The notes under the pieces are model-generated. The model was not told the DNA's origin. It did not search any database and was given only the letters and a program-made list of their open reading frames with translations. A stretch of DNA of 64,000 nt. Source: Gordionus sp. m RMFG-2023 (taxonomy: Eukaryota; Nematomorpha; Gordioida; Chordodea; Parachordodidae). Made by a program: the position numbers and the translations under genes. The stretch covers positions 10,077,743 to 10,141,742 of the forward strand of contig NC_088778.1 in NCBI RefSeq assembly GCF_954871325.1, read 5' to 3'. Below are positions 22,823 through 33,209 of the stretch, piece by piece (the first letter of the stretch is position 1; every line of letters starts with the position of its first letter).

Positions 22823-23725
22823 GGGACCTGCAGGCCCGGCCCTAAAAAATTTTTTTTTAAACATATCCGGGCCGGGCCTAAAAATTTTTTTTTAAAATAT
22901 ATCCGGGCCGGGCCTTAATATTTTTTATAAAAATTTTTACATTATGAGTTAATGGTTATAAGATTATATTATATTATAGTTATGATTAATATAATATTGG
23001 GTGATGGTTAACACTACCTAACACCCACAGATCGATCTAACTATTAATTTCCTGCAAATTTATTCAAAGTATTAATATATTTTTTTATAATTCATATTTA
23101 AATTTTTACAACATATTTTACCAAAACAATCAAATAAAGGAATATCTTAAATAAGCCCCAATATTCAAGTATTATTAATATATTTTTTTAAAATTCACAT
23201 CTAAATTTTTAGAATATATTTTACTAAAACAATCAAATAAATGAATATCACTTCTTGAAGTTTGTAATACCTTTCAAAGGGAAAAAGGAGAAATAAAATT
23301 GATTTTACTTAATATAAAGCATTTTTTAATTAAAAAAATTTGTTTTACACAAGTATCATTTTATTTCTCTTTTTCTCTGTCCCAAATTCAAGCAATTACG
23401 TATGTTGTCAGGAACAGATCGCAAGATGACGGAAAACTATATAAAAGATTATATTAAATTACAAGAGGCTCAGGAAGTAAATGAAATACATAGATCAGTC
23501 AAATTACGACTGTTGTTAAACAAACTGAATCGTTTTATTACAAATGGGGCGATGGTAATTTTGGTAATATGTCAATACCCGATGATGAATATTATAATTA
23601 CATAAATAAAAAAATAGATGAAACATTTAAGGTGGATAATTTGTTAGAGTGGTGGGCGGCTCATCAAAGCGAATTTTTTAGCAAAATTGGCAAAACGGGT
23701 ATTCCTGCTCTTTCTTTTCATTAGT
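22823..23725 (+). mobile_element. hAT remnant with CAGGGACCTGCAGG end
   Basis: Begins CAGGGACCTGCAGGCCCGGC with GGGCCGGGCC subterminal motifs, the signature of the MITEs at 35172-36049 and 49346-49669. The next 200 bp also match 35280-35390 (TAGTTATGATTAATATAAT, GTTAACACT). Farther right lie frames with hAT dimerisation-domain character. This may be the decayed autonomous relative of those MITEs. The right terminus was not found; a CCGGCCTGCC near 23815 may be what is left of it. Confidence 0.5.
23402..23725 (+). pseudogene. hAT transposase C-terminal fragment
   Basis: An open stretch at 23402-23605 (KMTENYIKDYIKLQEAQEV) is followed in another frame by KVDNLLEWWAAHQSEFFSKI and GIPALSF. The LL-x-WW-x-x-H pattern leading to a P-A motif is the start of the hATC dimerisation domain in many hAT transposases. 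The SER motif region and the catalytic core are missing. Confidence 0.55.
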
Positions 23726-23869
23726 TTACAAATTCTAGTTATAGATATCAGAGAACAGCATCCCAACCAGAAACCTTAAGGTTAAGGGAAGGGTAACTTA
23801 TGTAAATTAACCGGCCTGCCTGAAACTTCCAAACTTTTTAAACTTATAAAACCAGTCTTTTTTCATCAT

Positions 23870-24325
23870 AAAAAATCATTACGAACTGGGTAATGCAAAA
23901 AGTATACACACATATTTTTTGCCCCAGTCCAAGAGTCTTTATAACTTTTTTTAAACGGTTTTTACTTTTCAAGGTCATTTATAAAATTTATTTTATTACA
24001 TAATTCCTGTATGCATGAAAATGGACAACAGAAGAATCTCAAAGTGAAATGCACTAAATAGATTACTATCTAGCCGATAAATTTTTACAGAGCCTTAACT
24101 AGTGACACCACAACATAAAGAATCATTTTTTTGCCATATTCATATATTTTTGCTTAAATTTATTTTATATATTCAATATAAACCCATGTCAAGAACTGAA
24201 CCTATTTTTAATATTCATCTCTGCATATGCCCTCTTGGATATTATTAGTTTTATTAAATTTCAAGATTTTAGCATTTAAAAATGTAAGCAAAAAGATGTA
24301 ATTAGATAGATAATTATGGCTAAGC
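23870..24325 (+). repeat. dispersed ~440-bp repeat, copy 2
   Basis: Inverted relative to 3970-4415, with the same landmarks in reverse order (CATTACGAACTGGGTAATG, GAATCTCAAAGTGAAATG, AATATTCATCTCTGCATA, AGATAGATAATTATGG). Class unknown. Confidence 0.55.
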
Positions 24326-24329
24326 CTGG

Positions 24330-25063
24330 CCCTTATTTGCACTTGTTATAATAAGAAATTATCTAGCAATATTTCATATAAATTATTGGCTTAGTCAAAA
24401 AAAAAACTTTAATTTTTCAAAAATAACTTTAATTTTTCAAAAATATTTCTGTACATTACATTTAAAATTTACTTTTGCATATTTTTGGAACCTTAGTATT
24501 TATAGACACAATTAAATTCATGTATTCTACCTAATTAATTTTTTCAATAATTTTGCTGTCTTTTTTTTCAACCGAATATTTACCAGATTACTATAAAAAG
24601 TAAGACATGAATTATTATTTATTCACTTATGTGAAATTTTGAAATATAGTCAAAAAATAATATTTTTCAATATCCCATTAATTTAATAAATTTTTAAAAA
24701 ATTAATATTAACATTTTCTGAATCCTTTTAAAAAGCCAAACATGAGTCTGCATTCATTTTTTTTTAAAATACTGCATAATTATTAAAGATGCATATGGGG
24801 ATGTGTATTCTAGTCATAAAAAAGTGTTTTTATATTTTACCAATTTTTCAGTTTTTTTTAAATTAAAAAAACGTTTTCTGAATCATATCAATAAGCTAAA
24901 CACAATTTTATATTCTTTTAGGAATGCACATTTTAGTCATGCTCATCAATTTATATTTTTTAACATTGGATAATTTTGTATGATATTTTATTTATATTAT
25001 AGTAATTTTATACTGGTTAAATTTTAAAAAAAATATAATGATAAAAAAATAGAAAAAATTTAC
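24330..25063. other. no gene assigned; 3' flank of the 25-kb gene
   Basis: AT-rich DNA just downstream of the last clear exon of the minus-strand gene. Possible acceptor-like sites on the minus strand (for example TTTTTATAG near 24590) lead only to immediate stops or very short frames, so the 3' end of that gene is unresolved. Confidence 0.35.
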
Positions 25064-26406
25064 CAATAAACTACTACAGCTCTGCATGTTTGCAAACAGA
25101 TTTTTATGTGTCCTTTTATCTTCATTTAAAATTTGCTGTAATATTTCTATATTTTTCATGGAATTCTTTAACTGTATTGGCAAAATTTTCTGACCAAATA
25201 TCTCCATAGAAGATGTGTCAATTACATTACAAAGAGAGAGTGCAGTGTCTAGTATATTAAATTGTTCTTGGTAATCTTCGGTTGTAGTTTCACAAGCTGA
25301 GAAAATTAGTGAGAGTATATTTAAATTTTTTTTTAAATTTACCTTCAATTAATAAATCATAATTAAATGATTTAGATAGTATAAGGGAGGCTAGATTTTC
25401 AAAAGTTTGCAAAATTTCAGAATCTAATAAATTTGGATAATTCTGTAATAATGTAAAATAAAATTATATATTTAACATAATTAAAGAATAACCTTAAATC
25501 ACTCTATTAAGTCATATTTAAATATTAATTTATTTAAATAATGTAATGTAATAAACAAAAGAAGCAATTTGAAAAATCTAAAATATTTCATTTGTACATT
25601 TTAAACACAATTATAATTATATTTAGATAGTATAAAAGAGGCTTGATTTTCAAAAGTTTGCAAAATTTCAGAATCTAAATTTGGATAATTTTGTAACAAT
25701 GTAGAATAAAATTATATATTTAACATAATTAAAAAATAACCTTAAAACACTCTAATGTAATAAACAAAAGAAGCAATTTGAAAAATCTAAAATATTTCAT
25801 TTGTACATTTTAAACACAAATATAATTATATTTAGATAGTATAAGGGAGGCTTGATTTTCAAAAGTTTGCAAAATTTCAGAATCTAAATTTGGATAATTT
25901 TGTAACAATGTAGAATAAAATTATATATTTAACATAATTAAAAATAACCTTAAAACACTCTAATGTAATAAACAAAAGAAGCAATTTGAAAAATATTTGA
26001 TAAATCTAAAATATTTCATTTGTACATTTTAAACACAAATATAATTATATGCATATAGAAAATAAACTTGTTTATTGTTCTTATTTATATCATTAATCCT
26101 TTGAATGATTATTCTACAATCTAATAACAAATTCTAAAATTCTAATACATTATGTAAAAAAATCTATATATAACTTTTAAAATTAAAAGGTTTATCATAA
26201 AAGTTTTTTGAAACCATAAAACATTTTTTTCAATATTATAGATGCATTTGATTTGTTTAATATTAATATAGCTTTTCTTAGTAAAAAAAAATATATGTCA
26301 TGTCATATTATAATAAATTAATGTTACTTCCAATTTCATTTGAATATTAATATACTCTTCATCTAATGTATTTAAAAAGTTTTTTAAATTTAGTTCCTGA
26401 TTACAC
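25064..26406 (-). CDS. unrecognised helical protein, three internal exons
   Basis: Three minus-strand exons have matching phases and GT-AG borders. Exon 1 is 26328-26406 (LNLKNFLNTLDEEYINIQMK), exon 2 is 25343-25442 (NYPNLLDSEILQTFENLASL) and exon 3 is 25064-25296 (YQEQFNILDTALSLCNVID through KNLFANMQSC). The intron between exons 2 and 3 is only 46 bp and ends TTTTCTCAG; exon 2 is preceded by TTATTACAG. The product is Leu/Ile/Asn-rich and looks all-helical, with no signal peptide or membrane segment. No family was recognised; a faint resemblance to dynactin subunit 3 is too weak to claim. The start exon and final exon were not found, so the gene is partial. Exon 2 is partly duplicated upstream. 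The consistent phases are the main evidence that it is real. Confidence 0.6.
25343..26045 (-). repeat. tandem duplication of an exon and its flank (three copies)
   Basis: The first 60-70 bp of exon 2 (25343-25442) with its upstream intron recurs around 25622-25700 and 25832-25910. The copies are spaced about 252 and 210 bp and joined by a common spacer with AACAAAAGAAGCAATTTG. The two upstream copies have lost the acceptor AG (TACAA instead of TACAG), lack three bases inside the exon, and diverge before the donor. They are dead exon copies rather than alternative exons. Confidence 0.75.
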
Positions 26407-26609
26407 CTTAACTTTTTTATTAAAAAAAATATAAATATAAAAATGCTAAAAAAATAATTTACTTGCATTTTTAAATATTACCACCACTTTGATGATAGGG
26501 AGTAGGAATGTAGTATTTAGATTTTAAAATTAAGTGTCATATCGGCTAATATGACGAGTGAGGTTTAATAATTGAGTTGACAGCTAATATTCAGATATCA
26601 TTACTGTGC

Positions 26610-26775
26610 ATTGCTGGTGTTAAACGGCTCGTTTTGAGCCGATTTTTAAAAACGGCTAACTCAATATTTCATCTATAAAAATATTGTGACTGAAGATTTT
26701 GCTTATAGAAAGGAACAAAGGTCTATACATATAATATCGAAATCTCGAGGCTTAACGATTGAACGAGAGAATTAG
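26610..26775 (+). mobile_element. TAGTGTTG-family MITE, truncated copy
   Basis: Matches the left two thirds of the 223-bp MITE at 43683-43905: GTGTTAAACGGCTCGTTTTG, GAAGATTTTGCTTATAG, GGAACAAAGGTCTA and the ATCGAAATCTCGAGGCTTA block. The right terminus is missing. Confidence 0.75.
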
Positions 26776-26953
26776 CAAAATTGTCCAGAAAGTTTTTATT
26801 CACATTTTAATTGTTTAAAATATTATTAGTATGAGGATTTATTTGAAGATCCTATCGAGGATATAGGTTTGTTTAAATTAAAAAAATATTTACATAAATA
26901 ATCAAATTTATTATAATTTTTTTTAGCATCAGTTGGATCTCATTTCTGTGCAG

Positions 26954-27420
26954 GGTTGCCATGTCTCCCCCCATCAGTGGGAGTCTCCCACAATTTTTTA
27001 GTTTACCCACATACATCTCACTCCCACAAAACCTCCACAATTATACTATGAGTAATTCATCTTTGCAAAAACATATGAACTAAATATTACAAGCTAGACA
27101 GCAAACTAATATGAATTCAAATAAATACAAAAATTAAATGATATTGAAAGTGAGATTTCTATATGATCACTTGCACATAATTATACTATGAATAAATCAT
27201 CTTACATAATCAAACAAATATTGAATAAATCTTATCAAAAATTGCCAAACATTTATTCAGTTAATAATATTTCACCAAATATTTATCCAGAAAATGATAT
27301 TGAAAGTGGGATTTCTATATGATCACTTGTACATAATTATACTATGAGTAAATCATCTTCCATAATCAAACCTCAAATATTGAATAAATCTTATCAAAAA
27401 TCAAAAAAAAATAACTCATT
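26954..27420. repeat. hAT-like terminus and ~155-bp direct repeat
   Basis: CAGGGTTGCCATGTCTCC at 26954 resembles the terminal repeat of the hAT at 35093-39940, followed by TGGGAGTCTCCCA. Downstream, a block with TTTCTATATGATCACTTG, ATAATTATACTATGA and TAAATCATCTT is repeated at about 27141-27240 and 27296-27400, with a third partial copy near 27040. No second terminus was found. The repeats lie just upstream of the LINE reading frame and might be its 5' leader. Confidence 0.5.
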
Positions 27421-27518
27421 AAACTTCCTTAATATACCAACCCATAGGAAACCCATATTTGAAGATAAAAATAATATCCAACATTTTCACTCTTAAACTG
27501 ATAAAAAAATTTTAATTC

Positions 27519-29385
27519 ATGAGCTTACCAAACCTCAACACAGCTTCTACCAAATCTAACTGCCCTTTATGTAATAAACTCGTTAAAGTAACCAAATTGG
27601 GGCTATTGCCATCTCATCAAAACAATAAGATAAAATGTCCTCAATCTGGGCTTCCCATCTTATCACCAGCTATCCCTCGAACCCTAAATGCCTTTTCTGC
27701 CCTTGCCCTCGCACAACCTATAGTTACCATTCCCACGTTGACTGATGTGCCTACTAGCCCAATAGTCCCCACCTCAACCGCCGAAAATGCTCTCACTTTT
27801 AATCCAACCGACTCCACAGATGTAGAAATATTTTTAGTCACACCAAAACCATTTGTGATTTCACGAATACCTAAGGGAGCAAGACTTCAAGTTGCCAAAC
27901 ACCTCTCAAAGAACTTGACTTCCTTGATAAATAATTATTCTTCCATAAAACACTGGCTAGACACCCTGTCATTTGCCTTTACTACCTTGCAAGTTCCTGA
28001 TCCTGCCAGCAAAAAATTTATGACACAGCAAATCAAGGATTCTACTATCTACCCCTTACCCATCAGTCACTTTTCCACATCTTTTAAAGGTGATGACACT
28101 GATAAAAATAAAAATCACAAAAATGACCTACTCACCAAGGCCAAGCTTATATCTAAAAAGCTGGATAACCTGAATGTTAAATCTGCCATACGACTGGCAA
28201 CATCTGACAATAAGCTAGCTCCCTACGATCAAACAACTTATCAAGCTCTTCTCCTAAAACATCACCCACACGATCTTAAGGACGAAATACCGTCTTACCC
28301 CGAAGCTCCTCTAATTGCAACCACTTTTACCTCAAGCGAGGTTAGAAAGGCTATTCTCTCCTTCAAACGCGATTCTTCACCGGGGGTTGATGGGTTTCGC
28401 CCAATATTCCTATAGGATCTAACCGCACCTTACATCACACAACAATGCGACGTTTTGGAAAAAATTACTCAACTCATCAACCGTATGCTTGCTGGAGGCT
28501 TACCACCCACCATTATTCCACTCCTTTATGGAGCTAAACTCATCGCCCTCCATAAACCTAATAAAGATATTCGCCCTATCGCTATTGGGACCACTTGGCG
28601 CCGATTAACCGCAAAGCTAGTAGTGAGCAGAATATTGTTCACAGTATCCAATCACCTGTGCCCTAATCAATTAGGAGTCAACGTAAAAGGGGTATGTGAG
28701 GTATCCCTACACATGACCAGAATGTATCTACAAACAGACCCCAGTGACGATATCCTAATTAAGATAGATTTTTCAAACGCTTTTAACTCTCTAAAACGTT
28801 CAGCGTTTCTTAATCCCATCCTTAGCCTTTATTCAGAATACTCGCAATTCATCTTCGATTGTTATGCTAGTCCATCGCATCTTCAATTTGGAGATAGATT
28901 GATTCCTTCTAGTAATGGAATACAACAAGGTGACCCTCTAGGCTCCTTTTTATTCTGTCTGGGCATTAATAGCCTAATACAAGGCATAAATGACCAATGT
29001 AAACTAAACCTTCATAACTGGTATATCGACGATGGTATACTAGGCGGCTCACCCAGCAAAGTTATGAAGGCGGTCGAAATAATAAAATCCAGCGAGAGCA
29101 GTTTGGGACTGCGAATCAATCAAGACAAGAGCGAATATTGTCCTCTTGGAATCATCGACCTTAACTATGATCCTATGTTCAATCATACACCATTGAACTT
29201 CTTAACACATCTCGGATCTCCAGTGGGTAAAGACGAGTCCTTTGTCAAGTTCTTGGCCGACACTCTACTAGAGATATCCCTCATGCGCGATACACTATCT
29301 CGCCTCGCAGCCCACCAAGCGTTCTTTCTATTAAAGAACTACCTCCTAATCCCAAAAATTCTATATACACTCCGATCGTCACGTG
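27519..29385 (+). pseudogene. non-LTR retrotransposon (LINE) polyprotein, truncated
   Basis: One reading frame begins MSLPNLNTAS with an N-terminal zinc-knuckle-like CPLC...H...CP motif (residues 15-45) and a Ser/Thr/Pro-rich linker. The reverse transcriptase follows: SSPGVDGF region, RPIAIGTTWRRLTAK, motif A KIDFSNAFNS, motif B NGIQQGDPLGS, catalytic WYIDDG, then INQDKSEYC. All key RT residues are present. A single in-frame TAG stop lies at 28413-28415 (before DLTAPYI). The frame ends abnormally at 29385, where a 162-bp tandem array begins, so the C-terminal PD-(D/E)XK-type endonuclease typical of relatives is missing. A separate C-terminal fragment at 48450-48850 supports that architecture. 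The base composition is clearly less AT-rich than the host DNA. The clade is not assigned. Such proteins copy their own RNA into a nicked chromosome. Confidence 0.85.
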
Positions 29386-29392
29386 AAAAAAA

Positions 29393-30371
29393 ACGTGTAA
29401 ATTGAAATTATAAAATAGAATTTAATGTTGTTGGTGAGGAAGATGGTTTAGCGATGCTGAAGAAGTTCTCTTTTCTTTGCTCAATGTGGTTTTGTTTTTG
29501 AAGATGATGTTGTAATTTCCTTGCTCGTAGTTTGCCGTAAATAACCTGAAATAAAACGTGTAAATTGAAATTATAAAATAGAATTTACTGTTGTTGGTGA
29601 GGAAGATGGTTTAGCAATGGTGAAGAAGTTCTCTTTTCTTTGCTCAATGTGGTTTCATTTTTGAAGATGATGTTGTAATTTCCTTGCTCGTAGTTTGCCG
29701 TAAATAACCTGAAAAAAACGTGTAAATTGAAATTATAAAATAGAATTTACTGTTGTTGGTGAGGAGGATGGTTTAGCGATGGTAAAGAAGTTCTCTTTTC
29801 TTTGCTCAATGTGGTTTCGTTTTTGAAGATGATGTTGAAATTTCCTTGCTCGTAGTTTGCCGTAAATAACCTGAAATAAAACGTGTAAATTGAAATTATA
29901 AAGTAGAATTTACTGTTGCTGGTGAGGAAGATGGTTTAGCGATGGTGAAGAAGTTCTCTTTTCTTTGCTCAATGTGGTTTCGTTTTTGAAGATGATGTTG
30001 TAATTTCCTTGCTCGTAGTTTGCCGTAAATAACCTGAAAAAAAACGTGTAAATTGAAATTATAAAATAGAATTTACTGTTGTTGGTGAGGAGGATGGTTT
30101 AGCGATGGTAAAGAAGTTCTCTTTTCTTTGCTCAATGTGGTTTCGTTTTTGAAGATGATGTTGTAATTTCCTTGCTCGTAGTTTGCCGTAAATAACCTGA
30201 AATAAAACGTGTAAATTTAATTATAAAGTAGAATTTACTGTTGCTGGTGAGGAAGATGATTTAGCGATGGTGAAGAAGTTCTCTTTTCTTTGCTCAATGT
30301 GGTTTCGTTTTTGAAGATAATGTTGTAATTTCCTTGCTCGTAGTTTGCCGTAAAGAACCTGGAAAAAAACG
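29393..30371 (-). repeat. 162-bp tandem array, six copies of a terminal exon
   Basis: Units start at 29393, 29556, 29718, 29881, 30044 and 30207 (period 162-163 bp), with a partial unit after 30369. On the minus strand every unit carries a TTTCAG-type acceptor, then a 46-codon frame beginning V-I/L-YGKLRARKLQHHLQ and ending with a TAA stop (in unit 6, exon 30221-30358). All six frames read open by eye. Variants alternate: units 3 and 5 share GAGGATGG, units 4 and 6 share GTTGCTGGTG, pointing to amplification as a dimer. Confidence 0.85.
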
Positions 30372-32026
30372 TGTAAATTGAAATTATAAAGATTTTAATT
30401 TTTTTCTAGATTTATGTTAATTGAGGTTGGCTTTCCTAAAAAAAGTGGATCCACATTTTTTAATTAAGGCCCCTGATTACTGGATTTAAGAAATTGTTGG
30501 ACTGTGATCCTCAAAATAAATCAAAAAAATTTAACCTTGTTCTAGATTTATAAATTTTTTAATTATAAAAAATACAATTCCATTGTCATTCAAGGTTATT
30601 TCAGATGATAAAGCTAGGTAATTATATATTTTCTAAATTTTAATTTTTTTCTAGATTTATGTTAATTGAGGTTGGCTTTTTTAGCTAAATTATTTTGTAA
30701 ACAAAATAAATCAAAATTGCAAAAAAATTTTTACCTTGTTTTGTTTTCTTTCCATTATTTTGTAACCTATGAAAAAACTTTTTATATATGTGTATTAAAT
30801 TATATATTATATATATTATCTTTAATCAAAATTGTAAAAAAAATTTATTACCTTGTTTTGTTTTCTTTCCATTATTTTGTAACCTATAAAAAAACTTTTT
30901 ATATATGTGTATTAAATTATATATTATATATATTAATAAGAAATATCTGTAAGATGTAATAGTAGATGAAATTATTTTTTGTAATGATATGGTTATAGAG
31001 TGATGTGGTATGGTTTTTATGGAAGTGATTTGTGAATGAATGATTTAGTTTTCACGTTGATTACCATTGATCAAATTTGCTATAATCATTTTGATTGGAC
31101 AAATAATATTTAAAAGAAAACTATTGGCTAAATTTGATTGACATTTTTTGAGGATTATATATATAGATTATTAAAGGGATTATTTTGGATTGATAAGTTA
31201 TATTTTTGTGAGGGAAGGGTTGAGAGTAAAGTCTATATTTATATTTTTTTCAATTTGTAAAATTATATTTCGTTTTTTTTAAATTATACCTCAGCTTCTG
31301 TCATAATAATACAAAATTTCTTATTTATATATACAATTTATTGATTTATGTGGTAAATGTTATTTGCAATGATTATTAACTAATAACTCATTAATATTTT
31401 ATCAAATACTATTGAATAATCTAACAAGTAGTGGTTCTCCATTTTCAAAAGGTTTTGACCCAACTCTAAAATGCTAAGCCGATTAAAACAAAATCTATCA
31501 TATTAGCTTCGATTGAAGTTGAAGCTTAAATGATAGCTTAATCTTAAAAAATATATATTATTACCTTAAGGTCTAGCGTATTTTTTCAACTGTTAGGATT
31601 TAGCTGATTTAATAATATTAAAGCCAAGAAATATTCCAATTTTAACTAAGTAAAATTTTCAAAGAGGTAGATGTTGCTAGGATAAGTCATTAATTTTAAA
31701 GAAATTAGAAATTAGGATATATTTTTTTTAGGTTCTTGGTGTTCTTTTGCAAATTAACAATTATTGAATGACTAATATTTAATAGAAATCATAAAATCAT
31801 ATTGAAAATAACAAAAGATTGTGTAGGAAAAGCTTAAATAACACAAATTGATTGGAAGAAAACTCCCTACCTTATCTAAAATCTATCCCAACCCCCATAA
31901 AAATTCGCGACCTTCAGCGGTTATATTTAACTATCCATATTCCCTAACAACCCCATGATATTAACTAAAAATATATCATCTGATGAACCACCATTTATAT
32001 TTTCAAAACAATTCCAATCAAACTCC
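30221..32026 (-). CDS. BESS-motif protein, candidate C-terminal exons
   Basis: Three minus-strand pieces fit together in phase: 31932-32026 (DWNCFENINGGSSDDIFLVN, then IMGLLGNMD), a 32-nt exon at 30735-30766 or its duplicate at 30852-30883 (YKIMERKQNK), and a last exon such as 30221-30358 (YGKLRARKL ... IEQRKENFFTIAK, stop TAA). Borders are GT-AG. DDIFLVNIMGLL...K...VIYGKL matches the spacing of the BESS motif found at the C-terminus of MADF/BESS transcriptional co-factors, which interact with partners through it. No MADF domain was found upstream. The gene could be a host regulator or a domesticated or decayed Harbinger accessory gene. The exon calls are inferred from pattern alone; the 31932-32026 acceptor (CCTGAG) is weak. 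Confidence 0.4.
30712..30940 (-). repeat. 117-bp tandem duplication carrying a 32-nt exon
   Basis: Two copies of a roughly 117-bp unit. On the minus strand each has a pyrimidine-rich acceptor (TTTTTTATAG or TTTTTTCATAG), the identical 32-nt GTTAC...CAAG stretch, and a GTAA donor. A further direct duplicate, TTTTTTTCTAGATTTATGTT, occurs near 30395 and 30645. Confidence 0.75.
30960..31931. other. no recognised gene
   Basis: AT-rich sequence, presumably intron of the minus-strand BESS-type gene if that model is right. No terminal repeats or frames are supported. Confidence 0.35.
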
Positions 32027-33209
32027 CTCAGGTTTCATGATTGTTTAGGCAAGGAATAACTAATAATCATAGTAAGAGGTAATCAACTCGTTTTTACCAA
32101 CCGCATATAAAATATTAAGCACGATCATTAGTGTGTATAATTTCATCCGCCAATGAATGGGAAGTATATATATTATAAATTTAATTATTTTTATCTTAAA
32201 TCTATAAATATTTGCACTACTACCCCCCCCCCCCTTCAAATACATTAGAGGCAAATCACTTCTAATCCCATTTCTCATGTAGATTCTGTATGTTGGTAAA
32301 TATTTCCAGATGTTCCTCTCTATTCAGAAATATTTTAAAAATAAACCAAATAATTCAAAACTAATAAGAGTAAAAATAGGCATCTAATTTCTCTAGAAAG
32401 CATCATGCAGCCCTGACTAATAGATAGCTTAAAAATTAAAGTAAAATGACTTGAATAAATTTAAATAAAATTATTTTTCTATTTTAGAAATTTTTTTAGA
32501 TATTTACTTTATTCTAAAAATTCTAGAAACCTAAATGCGCGATGTGGCGATAAGTAAATAAAGAGATTCAATTTAAACGAATGTGATGTATACTCCGACA
32601 ATATATCGATGAAGATATTTCTATGAAAATATTAAAAAATTCTTTAACTTTTTGGATATTTTATTCTAATGTCTAGTGTAATAAGGATTTTTATCTTATT
32701 ATTTGATCATGCAGATATACGAACGACTTTAAGAGTTTATAATTTGCTAAATGTATGGTCCATATTCATATATATATATCAATGGATATTCGATATTAGA
32801 ATGAATTAGATACTTATATCAAAATATAGAAATGGAATATTCACAAGTGAATTAAATTATATAAACAAAAATACAGCCTAAAGAAAAAGAAGCATTTATA
32901 TATTATTTAATTTGTATAGTTATCGGTGATATTAAATTTGTTACATTGTTTTTAAAGTATCATATAAATAAATAATTTATTAATATTCGTAATAGAAAAT
33001 TCGATTTTATATATATTTTATAGTAATATAAAAAGAAATCGTAGCCCTCACCTCCTTGCCAAATTTTTAAGCAATATCACTTTAATTTAGTATTGCACTA
33101 TCAAAGGTTAGGCTTGGTCCGATTGGTTAAATTTTTTCACAAATTTCAAAACCTTCTAAAACTTGGAGAGAGTGATATCACAAAAGATTTAATTATTTTT
33201 GTATATATT
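32027..33209. other. no recognised gene; upstream of the BIR gene
   Basis: AT-rich DNA with an ATTACTAC-C-run near 32220 that could be a MITE tail. The minus-strand frame at 32060-32278 runs through that homopolymer and is not credible. The last 200 bp should contain the BIR gene promoter, but no distinct element can be pointed to. Confidence 0.35.

Noticed and set aside
25064-25296. Glycolipid-transfer or dynactin p24 identity for the 25-kb gene
   Set aside because: Only vague pattern similarity; the diagnostic residues of those families are absent.
27641-27841. Minus-strand frame inside the LINE
   Set aside because: Opposite-strand shadow of the LINE N-terminal linker.
29393-30371. PCNA-binding (PIP) box in the repeated exon (QRKENFF)
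   Set aside because: The spacing is one residue short and the required hydrophobic position is Glu.
32060-32278. Minus-strand 72-codon frame with GGGG
   Set aside because: It runs through a C homopolymer and has no homology or splice context.
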